6,208 nt of DNA from positions 1 to 6,208 of the forward strand of contig JAHRVD010000035.1 of the NCBI GenBank assembly GCA_019090845.1. The letters run 5' to 3'. The DNA is from Marinosulfonomonas sp. Its GTDB lineage: Bacteria > Pseudomonadota > Alphaproteobacteria > Rhodobacterales > Rhodobacteraceae. This document shows positions 1 through 6,025 of the stretch, one piece after another (the stretch's first letter is position 1; the number at the start of each line of letters is the position of its first letter). The notes below the pieces were generated by a model that ran no database searches, had not been told where the DNA came from, and was given only the letters and a program-made list of their open reading frames with translations. A program made the translations under genes and the position numbers.

Positions 1-932
1 AGCAGCGCCAGACGCGCGATATTTCCGTTGTTTTTTGAGATATAGCGCCCGCCGGGGCCGTGGCGCAGGGCGATGATCTTGCGAAAATGTTTGCCAAAGA
101 ACGCCGTCGCATCCCCGTTCGTATCGCCGCTTTCCCAGGGCGTGATGGTGCCGTCTTTGAAATGATCCGGCCAGAAGGCGCGCCAGATAACCTCTTCAAA
201 GGCTTCGGGGCTGTCATAGCCAACCTTGATCCCGTCGCCGTGGGCGCGCTCGGCCAAAGTGGCATCCTTGCGAAATCCGCCGCTCAGTTTTGACCACAAC
301 AGCGGTGCCATGATGAACGGCATATCGCGATAAAGATGTGTGGCGACGCCGGGAACATCATGCAGCGCGTTCAAAACGATTGTGGTGCCAGCGCGGGGCA
401 GGGAGGTGATAAAGATCGGGGGCTTATCCTCGATATCCTTGGTCTGCGCGGCAAACGCGGTGTCTTCCATGTCTGCGGCCGCCATCTGCACGAACGGGGC
501 GGCAAAGGCGATGCGATGCACAACGCGGTCCATCAGCGAATAGGCACTGGTGCTTTTGGGGCGTTTGGCGTTTAGCCAAAGCCCGGCGCTGACCAGCACA
601 GTTGCACCGATAATCACATCGACACGCGCCAGAAACCCAAAGACCGCACCCGCACTCACAAGGCCCAGCAAATCCATCAGATAAATCGGCACGACAGTTG
701 CAATAAGTGTCGCCGCCACGCGCCAGAAAATCGAACCGGATGCACGCAGCATTCCAAGTGCTGCCTTTTGCACCGCCGCTTCTTTGTCATCGTCGCTAAG
801 GGATTTGTCACGGATCGTGCCGGTGGCGCTGCCAGCCAGCGCTACAGCGCCTTTAGCGGCTGGAACGACGCCAAAGACACTAAATCCGATAAGAAACGCC
901 GCAATTGCCAGCGCGGCAGCAAGAACGATCAT
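1..932 (-). CDS. Membrane-anchored sulfotransferase family protein (3' end missing)
   Basis: The reading frame is open from ATG at 932 to the window edge: 310 residues with no stop, and the C-terminus lies outside. Residues about 3-23 form a hydrophobic segment, and about 71-93 and 104-121 form one or two more. The sulfotransferase domain begins near residue 171 with PPIFITSLPRAGTT (171-184), the 5'-phosphosulfate-binding loop of PAPS-dependent sulfotransferases. RYISKNNGNIARL (297-309) fits the start of the 3'-phosphate-binding motif. The family moves sulfate from PAPS to a hydroxyl or amine; the acceptor cannot be read here. The start overlaps the stop of the upstream small gene by 4 nt (ATGA). 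No good Shine-Dalgarno precedes it, only GACAAAAA, so translational coupling is likely. The N-terminal membrane region of about 120 residues is unusual for a soluble-enzyme fold. Family call is confident; function is unknown. Confidence 0.85.
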   Translation of the reverse strand, partial: MIVLAAALAIAAFLIGFSVFGVVPAAKGAVALAGSATGTIRDKSLSDDDKEAAVQKAALGMLRASGSIFWRVAATLIATVVPIYLMDLLGLVSAGAVFGFLARVDVIIGATVLVSAGLWLNAKRPKSTSAYSLMDRVVHRIAFAAPFVQMAAADMEDTAFAAQTKDIEDKPPIFITSLPRAGTTIVLNALHDVPGVATHLYRDMPFIMAPLLWSKLSGGFRKDATLAERAHGDGIKVGYDSPEAFEEVIWRAFWPDHFKDGTITPWESGDTNGDATAFFGKHFRKIIALRHGPGGRYISKNNGNIARLAL

Positions 933-1159
933 TTTTTGTCTTTGGCGACCTCATCGACCGCATTTTCAACCTTTTTGCCGCGTTTAAGCAGGCGTTTGAC
1001 CGGATACCAGACGAAGCCGACGATCATCAGCAGTATTGCACCGATGACGGCGATAACTGTGCCAATTGCGCCCAATCCTGCGCCGGGGCCAATGTAGGCC
1101 GCGGCGGGCGTTGCCGCAGAAATTACGAGGAAAAATGCAAATAGAGACTTAATTTTCAT
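929..1159 (-). CDS. Small exported/membrane protein with YIGPGAG motif
   Basis: This is a 76-residue protein. Residues 1-21 look like a cleavable signal peptide: a Lys-containing start, a hydrophobic core, and TPAAA before Tyr22. YIGPGAG follows at 22-28, then a Gly/Ile-rich hydrophobic segment at about 29-52, VWYPVKRLLKRGKK at 50-63, and a charged tail rich in Lys, Glu and Asp. The mature form would be a single-pass membrane peptide with a basic, probably cytoplasmic, C-terminal tail. I recall similar short YIGPGAG proteins in marine Proteobacteria but know of no assigned function. The start has AAGG about 9 nt upstream. The gene begins 34 nt after the ASST-family stop and overlaps the sulfotransferase start by 4 nt, so it is the middle gene of an apparent operon. 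A role as membrane partner or chaperone of a neighbouring sulfotransferase is inference only. Confidence 0.8.
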   Translation of the reverse strand: MKIKSLFAFFLVISAATPAAAYIGPGAGLGAIGTVIAVIGAILLMIVGFVWYPVKRLLKRGKKVENAVDEVAKDKK

Positions 1160-1193
1160 AGTTCAGACCTTGCTTTGACGACCCATCATATCG

Positions 1194-2531
1194 CTAATTT
1201 GTGCAATTTGCACGGTGGCTTTCAAAGAATTCCTTATCCATGAACTGCGGCAAAACATGGGCCTCGGACATTAGCCCATAGTAATTTTCATCCAACACGT
1301 TGAAAATTTGCCACAGCAGGTGCCCCTCTGGGCTGACTTCCATCGCGCGCCCCTCTACCGGCGAGACGATCATCAGGTTTCCGTTTTCTAGCAATTGCTG
1401 GCGGCCCATGATCACCGAATAAAAGCGTGATTTCCCGTCTCCCTGAAATGCAACGCGCGATGTGCCGGTTCGGGCATCAAGCTCGACAATTCTTGATTGC
1501 AACCATTCTTGTGACGCATAGGGCTCGCCTAGCAGGGACATATTTCGGTTGTCATAGACCAGAATCTTGTCGCCCGGTGCGAAATCGGCGTCGTGCTGTC
1601 GCAGGAAGTTTCCGGTGGCCTGAAATTTGACCTTGAATTCCACCGGGTCCACCACGATCACTGTGTTGATGTTGCGCAGCGAAATCATGATGTCGCCGGG
1701 CGAAAATACCTGCGAGTCCATGTTTTGCGGAAATATTTCGACGTCGTTCAGATGGATCGTATCGCCGGTGACAACGGTTGTCTCATCTTCCAATGCGGAC
1801 ATATGAAGTAAGCCAAGAAGATCATTTTTTTCCAATATATCAATAACTTCTACCGTCTGAATAATTTCTCCGTCCATAGAAAGCTGCTGAATGGCCCATG
1901 AATTCAACGGAGCAACATGATTTCGATAGCCGGTTTCCCCACTTGGAATTGTCCGGTCCGACCCGACCCAGATTGTATTGTCGTCGGCGACATGTACGAA
2001 ATGGTGGCCCTGATTTTTCAACTTCCAGATAACGTCGCCACAGGGCGAGGCGCGCAGGGTGGAAAGATGCTCAAAGTTTAGCAGGAAATCGCCGTTTGGA
2101 AGGATTTCAACACCGTGCAGCACCGCGCCGGGATCACCTTGCGGTAAGCGGACCGGATCAAATCCGTCTTTCTCTTTTCCCCAGATATCAAACCACGCCG
2201 GCTTCCATTCGTGAATGATCGTGCCGTCACGATCGACAACGCGAATGAAATTTCGGGAATCGGGTCCTAACCCCGCAGGCATGACCAGCCCCGGCGCAAG
2301 GCTTTCCGGGGCAAAATTTTCAAGTGTAATTCCCCGGCTGGGAATCGACATAAGAATTGGTCTTTGGGTGTCTGCGATCACATCGGTGAAAGAACTGCGT
2401 ATAAATTCCAGCCGTTTGCTAATCGGCCATTCATTTACTGTGGCGAAGTGACCATAAACAATACCCGCAAGCAAAACGACGACGACGCCCAACAGTTTTC
2501 TGGCGTAATTCTTGCGTGGTTTTTCAGACAT
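1194..2531 (-). CDS. Arylsulfotransferase (ASST) family beta-propeller protein, membrane-anchored
   Basis: The protein is 445 residues from ATG at 2531; numbering below is from a GTG 4 codons upstream. A basic N-terminus and one hydrophobic segment (about 16-34) suggest an N-in membrane anchor with a periplasmic domain. The rest matches the ASST family, which transfers sulfate between phenolic compounds without PAPS. Repeated propeller-blade motifs are visible: HGVEILPNGDFLL (143-155), HHFVHVADDNTIWVG (180-194), HLNDVEIFP (264-272), SLRNINTVIVVD (288-299), RQHDADF (315-321) with ILVYDN (327-332), SRIVELD (350-356) and LLENGNLMIVS (384-394). H264 and H317 sit in positions typical of conserved family histidines. 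The enzyme may act on aryl sulfates or on another substrate. Base composition is lower in GC than its neighbours in parts. Family call is good; whether it is an active sulfotransferase is untested. Confidence 0.85.
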   Translation of the reverse strand: MSEKPRKNYARKLLGVVVVLLAGIVYGHFATVNEWPISKRLEFIRSSFTDVIADTQRPILMSIPSRGITLENFAPESLAPGLVMPAGLGPDSRNFIRVVDRDGTIIHEWKPAWFDIWGKEKDGFDPVRLPQGDPGAVLHGVEILPNGDFLLNFEHLSTLRASPCGDVIWKLKNQGHHFVHVADDNTIWVGSDRTIPSGETGYRNHVAPLNSWAIQQLSMDGEIIQTVEVIDILEKNDLLGLLHMSALEDETTVVTGDTIHLNDVEIFPQNMDSQVFSPGDIMISLRNINTVIVVDPVEFKVKFQATGNFLRQHDADFAPGDKILVYDNRNMSLLGEPYASQEWLQSRIVELDARTGTSRVAFQGDGKSRFYSVIMGRQQLLENGNLMIVSPVEGRAMEVSPEGHLLWQIFNVLDENYYGLMSEAHVLPQFMDKEFFESHRANCTN

Positions 2532-2535
2532 TTGG

Positions 2536-2539
2536 ACCT
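2536..2539 (-). promoter_or_regulatory. Ribosome binding site favouring the ATG start of the ASST-family gene
   Basis: Read on the minus strand, AGGT lies 4 nt before the ATG at 2531. The longer reading would begin with GTG at 2543, but no purine-rich Shine-Dalgarno stands at a suitable distance before that codon. The site is weak and close to the start, so the GTG cannot be excluded. The difference is only four residues and does not affect the membrane anchor. Confidence 0.45.
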
Positions 2540-2581
2540 GCACGACATCTGCCGCTGAAATGCGGTCTTTTATTTTCTGGA

Positions 2582-2611
2582 ACTCTAGCCCCCGGCCTCC
2601 ACAAAGCGCAA
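2582..2611 (-). promoter_or_regulatory. Candidate sigma-70-type promoter for the ASST cassette
   Basis: In the 129-nt gap after the DUF6476-type gene, the minus strand carries TTGCGC (2611-2606) and TAGAGT (2587-2582), separated by 18 nt. The second box matches TATAAT at 4 of 6 positions and the first keeps the TTG core. This would start transcription near 2575, giving a leader of about 45 nt. It suggests the cassette has its own promoter and is not simply read through from the gene upstream. The call is by eye only. Confidence 0.35.
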
Positions 2612-2660
2612 GTCACGGAAATCTATTGGGAATAGAATGCGGCCTGTGGGCCACGTTGGC

Positions 2661-2966
2661 CTAGTTCGTGACCCCTATTGTTTGCAGCAATGCCCCGCTG
2701 TCGCGTGAAAAAATCAGAATTTCATTTCCATCGGTGACCACGGCAAACCATTCCGGCCCTTGGGTAAAGGCGATTGCTTTACTGTCGCCGGGCAGGATGA
2801 TCTGATCGGGCAGTGTCGGGGCCTCGGGTGGGCCTGTGAAACGGATGACAAGCAGCGAAACGATGGCTAGAAGGCCAAGGATCATTGTCACAGTTAATGT
2901 CGTGACCAGAATACGCAAAAACCGCAGGTTCTTAACCTCGGTCTGAGAAAGTGGAGTTTCATCCAT
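2661..2966 (-). CDS. DUF6476-type single-pass membrane protein
   Basis: This 101-residue protein has a short acidic N-terminus, LRFLR at 14-18, and one transmembrane helix at about 19-42. A Pro-rich linker (GPPEAPTLPD, 45-54) follows, then a small compact domain containing AFTQGPEWFAVVTDGNEILIF (66-86). I recognise this pattern as the DUF6476 family found in Rhodobacteraceae; its function is unknown. The QGPEWFAVVT and ILIF stretches look like one or two beta-propeller-like strands, which is weak structural inference. GAGG about 7 nt upstream supports the start, and that site lies inside rluD. The start codon overlaps that of the divergent rluD by 2 nt, so its promoter must lie within rluD coding sequence. 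The ASST-family gene follows on the same strand after 129 nt. Confidence 0.8.
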   Translation of the reverse strand: MDETPLSQTEVKNLRFLRILVTTLTVTMILGLLAIVSLLVIRFTGPPEAPTLPDQIILPGDSKAIAFTQGPEWFAVVTDGNEILIFSRDSGALLQTIGVTN

Positions 2967-3990
2967 GCCGGCCTCGCAGGTTCATGTCATTATCGGGCCA
3001 AACCCGCCCGGACGTCTTGATAAGGCACTGGCGCGCGACGTGCCAGAGGGCGCGAACCTGTCGCGCTCGCGCCTGGCCCGATTGATCGAGTCCGGTGCCG
3101 TGGCGCTGGCGGACAAACCGGTGACCAATCAGCGCGCCCGCGTGGCCGAGGGCGACGTTTTTGTCATTACGGTTGAGGAGGCGGTTGAAACCGACATTCT
3201 GGCGGAAAATATTCCGCTAGATGTGATCTGGGAAGACGCCGATCTGATCGTGATTAACAAACCTGTGGGAATGGTTGTGCATCCGGCACCGGGAACGCCG
3301 AGCGGAACGCTGGTGAATGCTTTGTTGCATCATTTTGGCGGCGAGCTGTCAGGTATCGGCGGTGAAAAGCGCCCCGGCATCGTGCATCGGATCGACAAGG
3401 AAACCACCGGATTGCTGGTGGTTGCGAAATCGGATCAGGCGCATCACGGGCTGGCTGCTCAGTTCGAGGCCCACACTGTCAATCGCGAATATGCGGCCAT
3501 TGTTTACGGTGCGCCGGACGGGGCGGACCCGCGGCTGCGCGGGACCAAGGGCGTCAATTTTGAAACCGGGAATATCCTGAAGATCAGCACGCAACTGGCC
3601 CGTCACAAAACCGACCGACAACGTCAGGCGGTGTATTTTCACGGCGGGCGCCACGCGGTGACGCGGGCGCGGACAATCGAGGTGTTTGGCGCGCCACCGG
3701 CAGCAGCCCTGTTGCGCTGCTGGCTGGAAACCGGCCGCACCCATCAGATCCGGGTGCATATGGCCCATGTGGGCCACGGGCTGATTGGTGACACGACCTA
3801 TGGTGGACGGCGAAAGATCAAAGCCAAGGCGCTGCCGCAAAACGCGCTTGATGCCGTCGCCGCATTCCCCCGTCAGGCGTTGCATGCGGCTGTTTTGGGC
3901 TTTGTGCATCCGGTCAGTGGCGAAAATTTGCAATTTGAGGCCGCCTTGCCGCAAGATATGGCCCAACTACTGGCGTCTTTGCGCGGCTGA
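2965..3990 (+). CDS. rluD: RluA/RluD-family 23S rRNA pseudouridine synthase
   Basis: The 341-residue protein is the usual length for the family. It isomerises specific uridines to pseudouridine in large-subunit rRNA, acting in the cytoplasm. The N-terminal S4 RNA-binding domain spans about 17-75 (RLDKAL and LSRSRLARLIESGAV). The catalytic domain begins with INKPVGMVVHPAPGT (97-111). The signature HRIDKETTGLLVVAK (141-155) carries the catalytic Asp144. LETGRTHQIRVHMAHVGHGL (254-273) is the other conserved block. The start at 2965 is supported by GGAG at 2953-2956, 8 nt upstream and inside the divergent DUF6476-type gene. An rluD-like gene upstream of rpoH is, as I recall, a common alphaproteobacterial arrangement. 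Family membership is certain. RluD specificity, as opposed to RluC or another paralogue, is inferred from length, the S4 domain and context. Confidence 0.93.
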   Translation: MPASQVHVIIGPNPPGRLDKALARDVPEGANLSRSRLARLIESGAVALADKPVTNQRARVAEGDVFVITVEEAVETDILAENIPLDVIWEDADLIVINKPVGMVVHPAPGTPSGTLVNALLHHFGGELSGIGGEKRPGIVHRIDKETTGLLVVAKSDQAHHGLAAQFEAHTVNREYAAIVYGAPDGADPRLRGTKGVNFETGNILKISTQLARHKTDRQRQAVYFHGGRHAVTRARTIEVFGAPPAAALLRCWLETGRTHQIRVHMAHVGHGLIGDTTYGGRRKIKAKALPQNALDAVAAFPRQALHAAVLGFVHPVSGENLQFEAALPQDMAQLLASLRG

Positions 3991-4085
3991 CACATCCTGC
4001 ACAAGCCTGTGACGGGTTGAAACATTTCTGGCAAAACGACGGATCCGCGCACATATCCCGTTAATGATTTAGTAGTACGTAGCGT

Positions 4086-4115
4086 CTTGAAACCGATGCC
4101 GCGCGTTTCTAAGTA
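4086..4115 (+). promoter_or_regulatory. Possible promoter of rpoH
   Basis: The 170-nt gap between rluD and rpoH contains CTTGAA at 4086-4091, resembling the -35 box of alphaproteobacterial heat-shock and sigma-70 promoters. A weak CTAAGTA follows at 4109-4115, about 18 nt further on. The -10 match is poor: the alphaproteobacterial sigma-32 pattern CYTATNT is met at only 4 positions, counting N. If real, it would place the start of transcription about 35-40 nt before the rpoH ATG. I see no rho-independent terminator after rluD, so read-through into rpoH is also possible. Confidence 0.22.
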
Positions 4116-4160
4116 ATGTTAAGCCTCGATACATTGGGGCACAGAGAGGGGCAATAAGCC

Positions 4161-5057
4161 ATGAGCAACCTAAAAAACCTACCCGCACCGTCTCCGGAAC
4201 AGGGGCTGAACCGGTATATGCAGGACATTCGGAAATTTCCGATGCTTGAGCCGGGGCAGGAATACATGCTGGCCAAACGCTGGGTAGATCATCAGGACAC
4301 GGATGCTGCCCATCAGATGGTGACGTCGCACCTGCGACTGGCGGCGAAAATCGCCATGGGCTATCGCGGTTACGGTCTGCCTCAGGCCGAAGTGATTTCC
4401 GAGGCGAATGTCGGCCTGATGCAGGCGGTCAAACGGTTTGACCCTGAAAAAGGGTTTCGGCTGGCGACCTATGCGATGTGGTGGATCAGGGCCTCTATTC
4501 AGGAATATGTTCTGCGTTCATGGAGCCTGGTGAAACTGGGCACGACCTCGGCGCAAAAGAAACTGTTTTTCAATCTGCGCAAGGCCAAATCGCGCATCGG
4601 CGCGCTGGAAGACGGCGACATGCGTCCCGAAAACGTCAGCCGCATTGCGAGCGATCTTGGCGTGACCGAGGCCGAGGTTGTCTCGATGAACCGGCGTCTT
4701 TCTGGTGGCGATGCCTCGCTTAACGTGATGGTCGGCACCGAAGGTGACAGTTCCACCCAATGGCAGGACTGGCTGGAAGACGAAGACGCCGATCAGGCTG
4801 GCGATTATGAGGCCAAGGACGAACTGGACGTGCGCCGCGAACTGCTGATGCAGGCGATGGAAGAGCTGAACGAGCGCGAAAAGGACATTTTGATGCAGCG
4901 CCGTTTGCAAGACAAACCGGTGACGCTTGAAACATTGTCAGGGAAATATTCGGTCAGCCGCGAGCGTATTCGTCAGATAGAAGTACGGGCGTTTGAAAAG
5001 CTGCAAAAGAAAATGCGTGATCTGGCGGCTAAAAAGGGTATTTTGGAGACAGCATAA
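4161..5057 (+). CDS. rpoH: RNA polymerase heat-shock sigma factor RpoH (sigma-32)
   Basis: The 298-residue protein is full length for alphaproteobacterial RpoH. It directs RNA polymerase to heat-shock promoters of chaperone and protease genes. Region 1.2 lies at about 15-45. Region 2 spans about 56-125, with SEANVGLMQAVKRFDPEKGF (80-99) and TYAMWWIRASIQEY (103-116) for core binding and -10 recognition. The RpoH-specific box QKKLFFNLRK is at 132-141 and separates this family from the primary sigma. Region 4.2 at about 254-282 holds the helix-turn-helix VSRERIRQIEVRAFEKLQ (265-282). The sequence closely resembles Rhodobacter-type RpoH(I), the general heat-shock paralogue, rather than the oxidative-stress RpoH(II); this is from memory. 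A purine-rich GAGAGGGG lies about 10 nt before the ATG. It stands downstream of rluD and is followed by a possible terminator. Confidence 0.97.
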   Translation: MSNLKNLPAPSPEQGLNRYMQDIRKFPMLEPGQEYMLAKRWVDHQDTDAAHQMVTSHLRLAAKIAMGYRGYGLPQAEVISEANVGLMQAVKRFDPEKGFRLATYAMWWIRASIQEYVLRSWSLVKLGTTSAQKKLFFNLRKAKSRIGALEDGDMRPENVSRIASDLGVTEAEVVSMNRRLSGGDASLNVMVGTEGDSSTQWQDWLEDEDADQAGDYEAKDELDVRRELLMQAMEELNEREKDILMQRRLQDKPVTLETLSGKYSVSRERIRQIEVRAFEKLQKKMRDLAAKKGILETA

Positions 5058-5058
5058 C

Positions 5059-5079
5059 GCCGGTTGCCGGCCCTGTTTT
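5059..5079 (+). terminator. Possible rho-independent terminator after rpoH
   Basis: Two nt after the rpoH stop, GCCGG (5059-5063) and CCGGC (5067-5071) form a perfect 5-bp GC stem with a 3-nt TTG loop. It is followed by CCTG and then TTTT (5076-5079). The stem is short and the T tract is both short and offset, so termination may be partial and some read-through into the next gene is plausible. Confidence 0.4.
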
Positions 5080-5167
5080 GGCGGCTTTGAGGCAGGTCAA
5101 TGCTGGTGCCCGTCGATGTCTTTAAAATTGCTTCTGTTATCTTAGTAGAAATAGAACGGAGCGTGGA

Positions 5168-5614
5168 ATGAACCCTGTTACAACACTCGTGCTGCTTGCC
5201 GATGAATCCAAAGCGCGCCTTCTGGAAAACCGCGGCGTAAACAAAGGTTTAACGCAGATTGGTGTCGTGGATGCCGCAGATTTCGAAGATACTCATGTTC
5301 GCTATGCTGATACGCCCGGGCGCAGCCGCAGCGCGGCCAACGCGGCAGCCCATGCGGTTGACAGACCCACATCCGAGCGGGCCCAGAACAGGAACAACTT
5401 TGCCCGCCACGTGGTGCAGGCGGCTGAAACACTATGGGCCAAAGGGTCATTTGACCGGTTCGTTATGGCGGCCCCACCAAACATGTTGGGTGCCGTGCGG
5501 CAATCGCTGGATGGTGCTTTGGCGGATAATCTGGCGTTCGACTTGTCGAAAGATTTGATAAATATACCGTTAAAGAAGCTGCCCGCGCATTTTGACGATC
5601 AGATTGTCTTTTGA
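5168..5614 (+). CDS. Host attachment family protein
   Basis: This 148-residue soluble protein has no signal peptide or membrane segment. It matches the family annotated as 'protein required for attachment to host cells', by the opening strand TTLVLLADESKARLLE (5-20), GRSRSA (51-56) and FVMAAPPNMLGAVRQSLDG (98-116). The end, LSKDLINIPLKKLPAHF (126-142), also fits. The family name comes from plant-associated bacteria and says little about mechanism. To my knowledge the fold has been compared with the archaeo-eukaryotic release-factor (eRF1-like) domain, so a role at ribosomes or in stress is an alternative; this is inference. GGAG at 5158-5161, 6 nt upstream, supports the start. It lies 110 nt after rpoH and 33 nt before the DUF4389 gene, probably co-transcribed with the latter. 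No convincing promoter was found in the gap. Confidence 0.85.
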   Translation: MNPVTTLVLLADESKARLLENRGVNKGLTQIGVVDAADFEDTHVRYADTPGRSRSAANAAAHAVDRPTSERAQNRNNFARHVVQAAETLWAKGSFDRFVMAAPPNMLGAVRQSLDGALADNLAFDLSKDLINIPLKKLPAHFDDQIVF

Positions 5615-5647
5615 TCGCAAACTTGACCAAAGCTATGGAGAAAATTG

Positions 5648-5959
5648 ATGAGTGATTCAGATGCCGACCCGCTTGATCTGCCCGAACCAAAGCCGGAGCG
5701 CCCCGAAGAGAAGGAATACGACAAACAAATCTGGTTGCGCGGCTTGTGGATGCTGTTGTTTGCGATGCTATTCTCGCTTGCGGGAACAATTCTGGGTGTG
5801 ACGGCGGTTATTCAGTTCCTTTGGATGCTGTTTGCCAAGAAAACGAACCCGTTGCTGGCTGACTTTGGCAATGATTTGGGTAAATGGCTGCATGACGTTG
5901 CGCTGTTTCAGTCCGGTGCGACCGAGCAAAAGCCGTTCCCTTGGAAAAGTTGGGGCTGA
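5648..5959 (+). CDS. DUF4389 family membrane protein
   Basis: The protein is 103 residues from the ATG at 5648. A TTG one codon upstream is in frame, but GGAG at 5637-5640 sits 7 nt from the ATG and favours it. The first 25 residues are very acidic and Pro-rich (LPEPKPERPEEKEYD, 11-25). A hydrophobic stretch follows at about 29-63 (WLRGLWMLLFAMLFSLAGT at 29-47), long enough for one helix plus a second partial one or a hairpin. The tail has LADFGNDLGKWLHDVALFQS (70-89) and ends with KPFPWKSWG. This layout, hydrophobic segment then amphipathic segment then a Pro-Phe-Pro-Trp end, is that of DUF4389 proteins, whose function is unknown. It is 33 nt downstream of the host-attachment-family gene on the same strand and is likely the end of that transcript. 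Confidence 0.85.
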   Translation: MSDSDADPLDLPEPKPERPEEKEYDKQIWLRGLWMLLFAMLFSLAGTILGVTAVIQFLWMLFAKKTNPLLADFGNDLGKWLHDVALFQSGATEQKPFPWKSWG

Positions 5960-5996
5960 CGTCTGGCCCACTGTGCGCATTTGCATAGATATTCGT

Positions 5997-6020
5997 CGTC
6001 CCGGCGCGCGCGTCGGGACG
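5997..6020. terminator. GC-rich hairpin between convergent genes, possible bidirectional terminator
   Basis: CGTCCCG (5997-6003) and CGGGACG (6014-6020) form a perfect 7-bp stem. The inner bases extend it by up to three more pairs, including one G-T wobble, leaving a CGCG loop. It lies in the 66-nt space between the DUF4389 stop and the oligoendopeptidase stop, where both converging transcripts end. Neither side has a T run, so it may act as a Rho-assisted stop or as a 3'-end stabiliser and not as a classic intrinsic terminator. Confidence 0.45.
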
Positions 6021-6025
6021 CCTGA

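Noticed and set aside
336..575. Short plus-strand frames at 60-293, 336-575 and 768-1097
   Set aside because: They are antisense to the sulfotransferase and small-protein genes, whose motifs are clear on the minus strand.
3349..3966. 205-residue minus-strand open frame opposite rluD
   Set aside because: It lies entirely antisense to a well-supported pseudouridine synthase. Its translation has no recognisable domain and is rich in Arg, Gln and His, as expected from the complement of a GC-rich gene.
4123..4140. GCCTC...GGGGC hairpin just before the rpoH ribosome binding site, considered as an RNA thermometer
   Set aside because: The stem has only five pairs including one U-G wobble and does not sequester the Shine-Dalgarno or the start codon.
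4518..4910. 130-residue minus-strand open frame opposite rpoH
   Set aside because: It is a complement shadow of a highly conserved sigma factor, with no family resemblance of its own.
5136..5142. GTTATCT, matching 6 of 7 positions of the alphaproteobacterial heat-shock -10 pattern, before the host-attachment-family gene
   Set aside because: No CTTG-type -35 box occurs at the required distance upstream, so the match is probably chance.
5645..5647. TTG as start of the DUF4389 gene
   Set aside because: The adjacent ATG at 5648 has a well-spaced GGAG and is the simpler start.
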